Source: Rhinopithecus roxellana
Taxonomy: Eukaryota; Chordata; Mammalia; Primates; Cercopithecidae
Direction of reading: 5' to 3'
Length of the DNA: 64,000 nt
NCBI RefSeq assembly: GCF_007565055.1
Contig: NC_044550.1
Coordinates: 91,542,174 to 91,606,173 of the forward strand
Within the stretch, counting starts at the first letter, position 1, and every line of letters begins with the position of its first letter. The notes beneath the pieces were generated by a model, which saw only the letters and a program-made list of their open reading frames with translations, did no database searches and was not told where the DNA came from. Below, piece after piece: positions 23,601 through 34,580 of this stretch. A program made the position numbers and the translations under genes.

Positions 23601-25344
23601 TCATGTTTGTTGCTTATTTTCTAATTGTATTGAGTGATTTATTAATATTGAATTTTAAGAGTTCTTTACGCCTTCTACATGAGTCCTTTGTCAGATGTGG
23701 GATTTGAAAATATTTTCTCCTAGTCTATCGTTTGTATTTTCATCTTAGGGTCTTTTACTGAGCAAAATGATTTACTTTCATAGGTTTAATTTATCAACTT
23801 TTCTGTTTATGGATCATACTCTTGGTGCTAAGTCTAAGAAACCTCTACCTTGTCCTAGGCCCTAAATATTTTTCTTACCTTTTTAGAAGTTTTATATTTA
23901 ATACATTATTCATTTTGAGTTAATTTTTATAAGGTGTCAGATTTAGATTCAGGTTTATTTTTTACCAATAATTGTACAATTGCTTCAACACCACTTGTTG
24001 AAAATACTTTCCCCCTAAATTGAGTTGTTTTTTACCCTCTGTCGACAAATAATTCTAGTTTCTCTGTTCTGTTTCACTGATCTGTGTGGTTATTCTTCCA
24101 GCACTACTACACTGGTTTGATTACTCTGGCTCTAAAATAAGCCATCATATTGTGCAGAATAGTTCCTCCCCCTTTATTCTTTTGTTTTTCAAGTGTTTTG
24201 TCTATCCTAGAGAATGTCTATAGAAATTTTAGAGTAGGTTTGTCTGTGCCTACAAAACTCTTGCTGAGATTTAAGAATTGCATTAAGCCCACAAACCAAT
24301 ACAAGAATTGATATCTTTACTATGTTTTGCCTTCCAGTCAACACCGTATGCTTCCCCAAGTATTTAGGGATTCTTCTATTTCTTTCTTAAATATTGTGCG
24401 ATTTTCATCATACAGATCCTGTATATTTTCAGTTAAATTTATATCTACTATTTAATCTTCTTTGGAACACTTATAAAGGGTTTGCATTTTAAATTTATTT
24501 GCACCTTTACATAAGAATGTAGTTGATTTATATGTGTTGATCTTGTATCTCATGACCAGATTGAATTAATTTGTTAGTTCTAGAAACTTTCTTTGTAGAT
24601 TTCTTGGAAGTTTTTAATAGAACATCATGTCATCTGCAAATAGAGTTTTATTCTGTTTCAATCTGTATGGCTTTCATTTATTTTTCTTACCTAATTGTTT
24701 TCTATACATCTTCTAATAATATGTTGACTGACGGTAAAGGCAGACATCCTTGCTTTCTTCACTGTTTTAGAGATAAGGCATTTAGCCTTTTACTACTTGT
24801 ATGATGTTAGCTATAAAATTTTGTAGATTCTCTTTATTAAATTGCATTCAGAGGCTGTACCGAGAGTTATGAGAAATTTTGTCCATTTTTGTCTACATAA
24901 GTTAATACAATTATTTGCACAATGACTCTTGATTGACTTTCACACTCTGAACCTGTCATGCCTATGGAATAAAGGCCACTAAGTCATGGTATATTATTCC
25001 TTGTGTACATTGCTGGGTTGAAAAGGCAAAAAGTAAATGAATAAATGAATAAATAAATAAAATAAAAAGATGAGATTTGAATTCATGCCAGATTTTGTTC
25101 TGAATGTTTTCATTGTTGCTTCATTTTGCTTTTCTTTGCCTTTGATTTTGGTCCAAGGATAATTCTGATCTCTCATAAAATGGAGCCAGTGGAAGGCATT
25201 ATGCATTATTGCATAGTGAAAGACATTATGCAAAATTGTTGTTAATTCTTTGAATATTTGGTAAAATTCTCCATTGAAAACATTTTGGCCTGGAGATTGG
25301 AGATTGCTTTTTCAGGATTTTTTAAAATTATGAATTCTTTTTTT

Positions 25345-25640
25345 TATCTTTTTAAAAACATGTATTTAGGTTTAGGGTTACACATGCAGGTTTGTTATAT
25401 AGGTAAACTTGTATCACACAACTTGTGCAGATTATTTTGTCACCCAGGTACTAAGCCTAGTATCTAATAGTTATTGTTTCTGCTTCTCTTTCCTTCCACC
25501 CTCCACCCTCAAGTAGGACCCAGTGTCTGTTGTTCACTTCCTTGTGTTCATGAGTTCTCATAATTTAACTCCCCTTTAGAAGTGAGAACATGCGGTATTT
25601 GGTTTTCGGTTCCTGCGTTAGTTTACTAAGAATGATGGTG
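25345..25640 (-). mobile_element. L1P 3' end
   Basis: Antisense 3' UTR and ORF2 end: 'gggttacacatgcaggtttg', 'cccaggtactaagcctag', 'gtgagaacatgcggtattt', 'gttagtttactaagaatgat'. Followed at once by a plus-sense ORF2 piece, suggesting a 5' inversion. Confidence 0.85.
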
Positions 25641-26088
25641 AATATCACTGATGAACATCAATGCAAAAATTCTCAGTAAGGCCAGGGGTGGTGGCTTATG
25701 CCTGCAATCTCAGCACTTTGGGAAGCCAAGGTGGGCGGATCACAAGGTCAGGAGTTCGAGACCATCCTGGCCAACATGGTGAAGCCCTGTCTCTACTAAA
25801 AATACAAAAATTAGCTCAGCCTGGTGGCACATACCTGTAATCTCAGCTACTTGGGAGGCTGAGGTGGGAGAATCACTTGAACCCGGGAGGCGGAGGTTGG
25901 AATGAGCTGAGATCCATCCACTGTACTCCAGTCTGGGAGACAGAGAGAGACTCCGTTTCAAAAAAAATAAAAATAAAAATAAATCCTCAATAAAATACTG
26001 GCAAACTGGATTCAGCAGCATATCAAAAAGCTTATCCACCATGGTCAAGTGAGCTTCATCCCCGAGATGGAAGGCTGGTTATACAAAA
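25641..26088 (+). mobile_element. L1 ORF2 piece in plus sense, split by an Alu
   Basis: 'gatgaacatcaatgcaaaaa' before the Alu and 'ggattcagcagcatatcaaa', 'gcttatccaccatggtcaag' after it are contiguous ORF2 sequence. It may be the inverted 5' part of the L1 at 25345-25640. Confidence 0.8.
25680..25982 (+). mobile_element. Alu (AluS-like)
   Basis: Full length; flanks 'tctcagtaa' and 'cctcaataaa' are a decayed target duplication. It splits the ORF2 piece. Confidence 0.93.
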
Positions 26089-26099
26089 TTTTTTAAAAA

Positions 26100-26272
26100 A
26101 AAATTAGCCGGGCATAGTGGCGCATGCCTTTGGTCACAGCTACTCAGGAGGCTGAGCTGGGAGGATCGTTTGAGTCCAGGAAGTGAAGGCTGCAGTTAGC
26201 TGTGATTGGGCCACTGCACTCAGCATGGATGACACAGTGAGACTCTGTCTTAAAAAATAAAATGAAAATACA
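26100..26272 (+). mobile_element. Alu right-arm fragment
   Basis: Starts at 'aaattagccgggcatagtgg' and contains only the right arm, ending in an A-rich tail. Confidence 0.85.
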
Positions 26273-26329
26273 AAATAAATTTAAATATTGATGTGTACAG
26301 TTTAATGTATTTTCATTTTTCTGCCCAAC

Positions 26330-28200
26330 TGCCTTGGCTAGAACATGCATTACAATTTTGAATAGAAGTGGCAAAAGTGAACATCCTTGTGTTATTCCTG
26401 ATCTTAGGTTTCAAGCATTAAATAATTCACCACTAAATATTATGGTAGCCATGAGTTATTCATACATGCTGTTTATCATATTGAAGAATTCAAATATTTT
26501 TGTCATGAAAGGTTAATTTTCAGTTATGAGCTGTTATCAGTTCTTTATCCAAATACAGCTTACACAACTTATTTTTTCTATTGTATATTACACCTCTTTA
26601 TATTATAGAACTAAAAATAAAATTGAAAGTGTATTATATGTGAAATTGGTTTATAAATGTGAGAGAGGAGAATGCATATCTATTTATATGCTCTTTTATA
26701 ATTACATAATAACCATTACCACTCTTTTTAAAAATACGCATTCAAATTACTGTCTGAGGTCCCATACTTTCAGACTAAAGAGCTTTTAGAATTTATTTTC
26801 TGTCAAGCCTGAAAGCAATACATTCTGTTTTGTTTCTCTGAGAATATCTTACTTTGCTTTCCTTTAAAAAGATAGTTTTGCTGGATATAAAGTTATGGGT
26901 TAATAGTTATTTTCTTTCAGTATGTCATTCCACTGCCTTATGGCCTCCACTGTATATGATGATGCATCCACTGTTAATGTTGTTGCTATACGTATGGCTA
27001 ACAATCATTTCTCTCTTGCTGTTAGGATGATTTTCTCTTTATCATTTGATTTTAACATTTTTGCTGTGACATGTCTAGGTGTGGATATCTTGGCATTTAT
27101 TTTATTTTTATTGTGCTCCTTGGCTGTACATATTAATATTTCCTATAAAATTTGTGAAATTTTCTGCTGTTATTTCTGAAAATCTTCTGTCTTCTCTTTC
27201 TGTACTCCCTTTACACATTTTGGTGTACTTAATGATGTTCTACATTTATATTAGCCTCTGTTCTTAGGCCTTTAGTCTCTTCTGTCTTATCTTTACATCA
27301 AATAATCATTATGCATCAATTTTCAAGTTCATTGATTCTACCTTCTGTCAATGTTAATCTACTCTTGAGCCTCTCTAATAAATTTTTTGTTCCGGTTTTT
27401 GTATTTTTCAACTTAGTAATCTTCACAATTTCACTTTTTTCCTTTTTAATTTCCATCTCTTTATTCATATTCTCCTTTGATAAGACATTGTCATTATATC
27501 TTCCTTTATTTCATTAAGTATTTTTTCCTTTAGTTTTCTGAACATATTTATAATGACTGCTTTGAAGTCCTTTCTGTTCAATGCAACAACTGGGCTCTCT
27601 CACAAGCTTTTCTGCTGTTTGCTTTGTTTGCATTTCCAATTTATTTATTTATTTTGTTAAAAGCTGTATGTGTTAGATAGCTTAGTTTGGAAAATCTGAA
27701 TACCCCTAAACAGAACTTATTGTTGCTGGCTTGTTTACTTTTTTTAGTGATTTATCTGGATTGTTGTAGTGAAATATAATCCTCCCATACCGTTAAGCCT
27801 TTAATATCACTACTCACTTGGTGTGGCCTTTGGTATTTTTACAATCATTATGGAATGAGATTGGTTCTAGCAGGGCTCTCTTTGACTATTTCTTCGCATG
27901 AATTCTCTGTTAAGCTGTCTCTGTTGATGTAGCATCCAGTTGTTAGGCTCCCCTGACAGTTGACTGAATTTGCTATTATTTCAACAATGCCTTGGAGTAG
28001 AAATTATTCCACAGTCTGATCAAATTAAATGCTGGCCCCTCTGCAAGTATAGTATTTGATGCCTGTGTTTGTGGTTTATTGTGACACAAGGAAGGCTCTT
28101 GCTAAATGTCTCTTTCCCTTATACTCTCTGGTAAACTAGTTAGCCTACAACTTGCTTTGTTGCTATCATGGAGCTGCTAGCCTTAACTTAATTGCTTACA
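26330..28200 (-). mobile_element. Old L1 (L1M) ORF2, ORF1 and 5' UTR remnants
   Basis: 'ccttggctagaacatgcatt' and 'agtgaacatccttgtgttat' are antisense reverse transcriptase sequence. From about 26800 the sequence resembles antisense ORF1/5' UTR ('gctgttaggatgattttctc', 'taatgactgctttgaagtcc'). The stretch 26520-26800 and the limits near 28200 are uncertain. Confidence 0.6.
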
Positions 28201-29540
28201 ACCAAAATCTTCGTAGTTTTCAGGAATGCCATTAGGTTTGAATTTTCTCATGCTTTGTTTCAAATACTCTGTTCTTTTGAGGCTCATTTTGGAGATCTCT
28301 CTTCTTACAGTCAGTTTGTCCTCCTGGGAAAAATACCTGGCTACTGCTCTGGAAGTAAAGGTGGGGAAAGTGACCCACTTTTCTCTGGGTGACACTCATG
28401 TTTGAAGAGCAGAACACTGAACTTGGATTGTAGACACTGGTGTTCTTGAATTTCATCTCCTTTCATTAACCTCCATCTTTCAAGTAAGCTATAGCATGGT
28501 TAATCACGGTCTCAGTATTTTCCATTTGTCTTGAATCACATAGATGCTCTGCTCTTCAAGTGGGCTGCTATGAACATAGAGTTTTATGGTTCAACATATC
28601 AGGTACTACTGGTTTCATGACATACAATTTAATTAAAATAGTAAGTTTGTCCAACATGTTCAAGCGTTTAGTCTCTACTTGCACCCAGTAGCAAAGAAGC
28701 AGCTACTTTTTATTTAAGTAAATCTTTCTGGCAGAAGATGATGTGAATATACTCCAAAGCACAGAAGAACTTGCTAGAAGCTCTTCCAGTAGCACTAGGA
28801 CTATTGGTTTAATAGTGAAGTAGCAGGGCACCTGATATTGTCAACTGGACCTTTTTATCAATCAAATTACTACCTCATTTTATTAATAATGAAGTATCTT
28901 ATTCCATTAACAATGCTTATTTTAAAATTTTATAGCAGTATGCTCTGAACTTTAAATTTACTTACCTAAATTTCTATAAGTGACCTTCCTTCACACTTTA
29001 CTCACTTCTCCCACAATCTTCTGTTCTATGTATAATTCTTCTAGACTTTGACTAATAAACTTAGCTACACTTGGTTTTTAAAAATTAAAAGAACAGATAA
29101 AAATAACAGGTTTATAAACAAAAATCTTAGGAGGATTTTAAAATAATAAATGTTTTAAAGAGCAAAAATTCAACTAAGAAAGTTTCTGAGATAATTCAAA
29201 AAAAATTCTAAATGACATACATCAGCACTACAACCACAATAAATACATTCATTTTTCCATTATGATTATCTTTAAAGCAGTATGATTTTTGTGGTTGGTG
29301 ATTCTCAGTCCAAATAACTATAATTAATAATATTAGCAAAAATCGAAAATTGGCCAATAATGGATGGAGAGATTAGATAGAATTGGATAACACAATGTAC
29401 AATTTATGCATAATACATTAGAGTAAGAGAATTCAAAGATAAAGATGTCATGTCAGATAATGTGGGAAGCAGGAATTCATCAAACAATTTAAAAAGTTTC
29501 AATAAAATTGTAGTTATTTTCAGCATTGAATGGTATAATT
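28201..29540. other. Unassigned DNA, possibly old L1 5' UTR at its left end
   Basis: The first 300 bases have an L1 5'-end feel (open frames on both strands at 28183-28456), but I cannot confirm it. The remainder is AT-rich with no recognised feature. Confidence 0.35.
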
Positions 29541-29541
29541 C

Positions 29542-29765
29542 TTTTTTTTTAATTTTTTTTTATTATACTTTAAGTTCTAGGGTACATGTGCATAATGTGC
29601 AGGTTTGTTACATATGTATACTTGTGCCATGTTGGTGTGCTGCACCCATCAACTCGTCAGCACCCATCAACTCGTCATTTACATCAGGTATAACTCCCAA
29701 TGCCATCCCTCCCCCCTCCCCCCTCCCCGTGATAGGCCTCACTGTGTGATGTTCCCCTTCCCTTC
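29542..29765 (-). mobile_element. 5'-truncated young L1 3' UTR, Old World monkey type
   Basis: Poly(T) then 'attatactttaagttctagg', 'gtgcaggtttgttacatat' and the polypyrimidine block at 29707-29728 (minus strand G-rich, quadruplex-prone). It carries an 18-bp tandem duplication (gcacccatcaactcgtca at 29642-29659 and 29660-29677), which I remember from macaque L1 and not from human L1PA. Only the 3' UTR is present. Confidence 0.85.
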
Positions 29766-30250
29766 TTCTTATTTGAAGAATTAATCTCAAGACAGAAATA
29801 TGAATGATCATCCTATATTGCTGTAGGATACCATAAATACAACATTCTTTATTTCATATGAGCATGCTTCTTGTGATAAGACTAATAGGTAAAGAACATA
29901 CCATCTCTATAAGTCACTAAAAGACTATGTATATTAATTTAGAGTTTAATAATAGATGAAAGATTAATTTTTAATATAACAAACATCATGTTTACATAAG
30001 CAATTACATTTACATTGAAATGGCAAATATTTTAAAAAGACATTATCTATTCAAATATTCATTATGTGTCTATTAGCTCTAATACATTAGAGAATTAGGG
30101 AATATTAAATAGAAAACACCTGCCTGAATGTTTCTACTTTTAATTATCACAGTTTAATAACATCAAGGCATGCAATTTGCCATGATTTGAGAATCTCAAA
30201 AAGTTAAACATAGAGAACAAAAAAAGAGGGCAAGAGTTGAAAAAAATAGC
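29766..30250. other. Unique AT-rich DNA
   Basis: Nothing recognised. Confidence 0.45.
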
Positions 30251-30254
30251 AGTT

Positions 30255-30768
30255 CAATCGTCTCTCATATATTTAGTGACTGCCTAATGTGTACCTCCCA
30301 CATGCAGAGCCTTGTTCTGGATGTGGTATAAATGAAACAGACAAAAATCCCGTCTTATTAAATTGCATTATTTGTATGTGTTGAATGGGGTGATGTAGGT
30401 AATAAAATTAAACCTATAACATGTTAAATGTCTATAAAATATGGAAATGAATAAGCAGCAGGTTTGAATAGGCATATTTTGGATATTGTGGAAGGTGATT
30501 TCCAATTTTGCGTAAAGTAATAGGAATTCTCACTGGTAAGCAGACATTTGAAGAAGGTAAAGAGATCATGCATGAGGATATCTGGGGAATGTGTATTTTC
30601 AGTGGAAGAAAGAGCAAATATAAAAGTCAGGGGTGTGTATGTTCCTTTAAGAGAAGAGAAGGGAAGTTACATACCTGGAAAGAAATGAGTGAGGGAGAAA
30701 GATGCAAGAAAGGTGATCAGGTGTTTGGAGAACTAACGAGATGCTACATCATAACAGTTCCATGTAGA
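30255..30768 (-). mobile_element. LINE2, antisense
   Basis: In plus sense: 'agtgactgcctaatgtgtac', 'aacagacaaaaatcccgtct', 'gaggatatctggggaatgtg' and 'agtggaagaaagagcaaata', the reverse of the L2 3' region in order. An AluS interrupts its continuation. Confidence 0.65.
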
Positions 30769-30769
30769 G

Positions 30770-31115
30770 TTTTTTGTTTTGTTTTGTTTTTTTTGAGATG
30801 GAGTCTTGCTCTGTCGCCCATGCTGGAGTGCAGTGGCGCGATCTGGACTCACTGCAACCACCACTTCCTGGGTTCAAGTGACTATCTGCCTTAGCCTCTG
30901 GAGTAGCTGGGATTATAGGCACCTGCAACCACGCCCAGGCACCTGCAACCACGCCCAGGTTTTTGTTTTTGTTTTTTTATGATTTTTAGTAGAGACGGGG
31001 TTTCACAATGTTGGTCAGGCTGGTCTCAGACTCTTGGCCTCAGGTGATCCGCCCACCTCGGACTCCCAACTCCCAAAGTGCTGGTATTACAGGCATGAGC
31101 CACCGCGGCCAGTGG
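30770..31115 (-). mobile_element. AluS-like element with a 20-bp tandem duplication
   Basis: Antisense Alu. The 20-mer ggcacctgcaaccacgccca is duplicated back to back (30918-30937, 30938-30957), and a smaller duplication 'actcccaactcccaa' lies near 31062. Confidence 0.92.
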
Positions 31116-31132
31116 AGACGATGTTAAGAAGG

Positions 31133-31436
31133 TTTTTTTTTTTTTTTTTTTTTTTTGAGACGGAGTCTCGCTCTAGCCCGGGCTGGAGTGCAGTGGCCGG
31201 ATCTCGGCTCACTGCAAGCTCCGCCTCCCGGGTTTACGCCATTCTCCTGTCTCAGCCTCCGGAGTAGCTGGGACTACAGGCGCCCGCCACCTCGCCCGGC
31301 TAGTTTTTTGTATTTTTTAGTAGAGACGGGGTTTCACCATGTTAGCCAGGATGGTCTCAATCTCCTGACCTCGTGATCCGCCCGTCTCGGCCTCCCAAAG
31401 TGCTGGGATTACAGGCTTGAGCCACCGCGCCCGGCC
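31133..31436 (-). mobile_element. Young Alu of the cercopithecid AluYR group
   Basis: Little diverged, with intact CpG sites. States such as 'gtggccggatctcgg', 'gggtttacgccattctcc', 'ccacctcgcccggctag', 'cgtctcggcctcccaaag' and 'acaggcttgagccac' match the Old World monkey AluYR consensus rather than human AluY. Perfect 12-bp target duplication taagaaggtttt (31125-31136 and 31437-31448). This is the youngest insertion I see in the window. Confidence 0.9.
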
Positions 31437-31448
31437 TAAGAAGGTTTT

Positions 31449-32180
31449 ATAATCAGAGAAGTAGACCCAGAAAAACGGAGACTCCCATCTCCTACCTTAT
31501 CCTACTTGTAAAACTAGAGCGTCACTTCAAGAGTAGAAGGCAACAATCTTCACCACCAGCTCAAGAGCTGTGGCCCAGATATTTTGCAGGTAATAATAAC
31601 GGAGGGAGAAGTAAGTAATAAGAAAAAACAAAAGCAACAGATTATTCCTATAAAAACACTGAGTTAACTCAGATTATTCTTATAAAACCCCTTATTTGAA
31701 ACAGAAGGTGAAGAAATTCAAGACTACGATAATCGCTTTAAAACAGTAGATATTCTAGTGATAGTCAAGTGAAAATAAGCTGGTGGCTCTATATGGGCAA
31801 AAAGTTCAATCTTAGGGCAGCCAATTTGCCAGAGATAAGCAGAAAAAGAGACAGTGAAATAAAGCAAGGTCAGACCAAATCTGTAAAGCAGAGACCAAAA
31901 TGATATCTGCAAAGGAGTCTGAATTTAACTGGAGCATACTGTGGAGAAACTAGTTTCCCAGATAATAATAACATCTGGGATAACAGTAAAATTCTTGAAA
32001 CCAATAACAAATTCAGTCAGCAATTAGTAGAGACAAACAGGTGGGTGTAATGTCAAAGAGACAGACAGGTTAACAGAAAGATCAGGCAAACTAATAGTCA
32101 AAGAAAGCCCTTCTAAAACCAATATCAATCCCAAGATTACTATACACATGCCCAATGCTGTGCTCACTGAGGTGTGATAC
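31449..32180. other. Unassigned DNA, perhaps old L1 5' UTR
   Basis: Purine-rich in plus sense and just upstream of recognisable L1 sequence; no clear match of its own. Confidence 0.35.
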
Positions 32181-33022
32181 CAAGGTTTCACAACGTGTGG
32201 GATTTATATTTCACTACAGTAGTCCAGCAAGGTCACTAAACAAATAAACAGGAATGGAATAATAAAAAAAGGATTAGGGAGAGAGAATATTCAGAGTTGC
32301 CACAATGTCTTATTCAAAATGACCTGATTTTAACAAAAAATATGATACATGCAAAGAAACAACAACAAAAAAATGTGTCCCATACAAGATAAAAAATCAT
32401 GCAGCCCAAATAACCGACCTATTAGAGGGTCCAGTTGTTACATTTAATCGGCAAAGCTTCAAAGAAGCCATTATAAATGTGTTCAAAGAATTAATTGAAA
32501 TTGTTTAAAGACTAAAGGAAGACAAGCGGTCAATGGCTTATCAAAAATATAATATCTGTAAAAAGGTAGAATTGATATAAAGAAACAAATAGAATTCTGT
32601 GTTTTAAAATCATAATAAAGAAAAATATTTTTCCTGGAGTAGTTCAACAGAAGATCTGAACTGCTAGAAGACAGAATCAATGCCCTTGAAGATAGATGGA
32701 TAAAGACTCCAAAATCCAAAGGAAAGAATTATTTTTAAAATGCAATAGACTTCAGAAAAATGTGGGATACTAACACATACATGCTAACACATATTTAATT
32801 ATACTAACACACATATAATTCATTAGCATAGAAGAGGAAGAAGTGAAAAGAAAGGAACAGAAAATTTATTAAAAATTTCAATGGCTGACCGCTCCCCAAA
32901 CTTAATAAAAAATAATATTCTAAACATTGAAAACATTCAGTGATCCCCAGTTACATAAACTAGAAGAGATCAAAACCCAGACATGTCATAGTAAAAATAT
33001 TAAAAGACAAAAACAAATAGAC

Positions 33023-33333
33023 TTTTTTTTTTTTTTTTTTTTTTTTTTGAGATAGAGTCTCACTTGGTTGCACAGGCTGGAGTACAGTGGCACAATCTCA
33101 GTTCACCGGCAACCTCCACCTCCCAGGCTCAAGCAATTCTCCTGCCTCAGCTTCCAAGCAGCTGGGATTACAGGCACACACCACTACCACCTGGCTAATT
33201 TATTTTATTTTTAATAGAGACAGGGTTTCTCTATGTTGGCCAGGCTGGTCTTGAACCCCTGACCTCAAATGATCCACCCACCTTGGCCTCCCAAAATGCT
33301 GGCTTTACAGGCGTGAGGCACGACACCCAGCCA
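33023..33333 (-). mobile_element. AluS-like element
   Basis: Long poly(T) then a full antisense Alu, inserted in the old L1. The flanks 'aaacaaatagac' and 'aaacagac' probably represent a partly decayed target duplication. Confidence 0.92.
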
Positions 33334-33633
33334 AACAGACAATTTTGAAAGTAGTGAGAGATTAACACATTACATTTATGGGAATCTCAGTAAGAATTCT
33401 ATCATATTACCATCAAAAACAATGAAGTTTAATAGGTAATGAGATGACATATTCTAATTGCTAAAATAAAAAAATTCAATCAACAATCTAACATTCGGAA
33501 ACTTCATCTTTCGTAAATGAAGGTCAAATGAAGACCTTACCAGAGAAACAAAAATTGAGAGAATTTCTTGATAGCAAATGCACCTTATAAAAATGCTAAA
33601 CAAATTTCTTTAGTGACCATAGCAAAAATTTCA

Positions 33634-33642
<9 letters not shown>

Positions 33643-33670
<28 letters not shown>
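33643..33670. repeat. (CA)n microsatellite
   Basis: An uninterrupted CA tract within the old L1, following a short (ATAC)n run. Confidence 0.9.
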
Positions 33671-33676
<6 letters not shown>

Positions 33677-34580
33677 CACAAAATGCCAACAATGATAATT
33701 ATGCAATTAAGAAGACATTGTAAATGCCTATATCTTCTCTTTTCCTCTTTTTAACTGAAACAAAATAATTTGTTTTAAAATGTGTATTTTATTGCAGACC
33801 TACCACATATAGTTATGCAACATATTTGACAATGAAAGTGGAAAGGATGTCCCTGTATTGCAATGAGAAAAAGCATTAACTCCATAGAAACCTATAAAGA
33901 CAAACAGAAATAGTAAATAAGGACATTTTTTGTAACAATAAATATATGTACTTCCCCTTTTTTCTCTTATTTAAAAAAACACAAAATTATGTAAAGTAAT
34001 AATTAGTATTAGGCTTTTTTATGAATATTTAAAAAAGCACAAAATAAGGAAACAGTAGTGAGAGTTACATAGGACTGACATATCTGTATCTCCCTAAAAT
34101 TTAGTTAGTATAAATCTGAAGTTCATTCTAATAAGTTAAGATGTATATGGTAAGCCCCAGAGCAACAACAACAAAAACAATTTTTAAAAAGTGAAATTAG
34201 CGTTAAAGGAATTTAAATGTTACCCCAGGAAATATTCACTTAATTCCAAAGAAAGCAGTAAATGAGGCATAGAGAAACAGGATACACATGAGACCTCTAA
34301 AAAATAGCATAGAAGATTTAAATCCAACTACAGCAATAATACATTTAATGTAAATGGGTAAACAATCAAAATACAGATATAGTCTGATGAAAGTATAAAG
34401 AGAGATCCAAATATGTGGCATTTAAAGGAGACAAATTTCAGATTGAAAAATTCAAATAGATAATAAAAGAAGGAAAAAAATTGTGCAAAATGCTTCTGTA
34501 AGAAAGCTGGAGTAGCTCTGGTAATGTCAGACAAATTAGACTTAATAAAAAGAAAAAGTGTTACTAAAGTGTATCTCTTT

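Larger units (their letters stand above)
22085..25335 (-). mobile_element. Old L1 (L1M type) 3' UTR and ORF2, interrupted by two Alus
   Basis: Plus-sense landmarks run in antisense L1 order from the 3' UTR ('cagatttcagcagttatcc', 'tataaatggattcatgcaat') through the C-terminus of ORF2 ('accattcacccattgaagaa'), RNase-like and reverse transcriptase regions ('tgtcatctgcaaatagag' near 24629), to about 25335. Alus at 22762-23067 and 23331-23600 split it. An (AAAT)n run sits at 25033-25066. It contains no intact frame. Confidence 0.8.
32180..34580 (+). mobile_element. Old L1 (L1M/L1ME type), 5' UTR through ORF2 start
   Basis: L1 landmarks in sense order: 'tatgatacatgcaaagaaac' and 'cttcaaagaagccattataa' (5' region), 'cttgaagatagatgga' and 'acatgtcatagtaaaaat' (ORF1), 'atgaaggtcaaatgaagacc', then 'aatgtaaatgggtaaacaat' and 'gtaatgtcagacaaattaga' (ORF2 endonuclease). 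Split by an Alu at 33023-33333 and a (CA)n tract at 33643-33670. Frames are destroyed. Confidence 0.75.

Noticed and set aside
29700..29730. C-rich run as a regulatory G-quadruplex
   Set aside because: It is the normal polypurine tract of the L1 3' UTR; quadruplex formation is possible but not a special feature of this locus.
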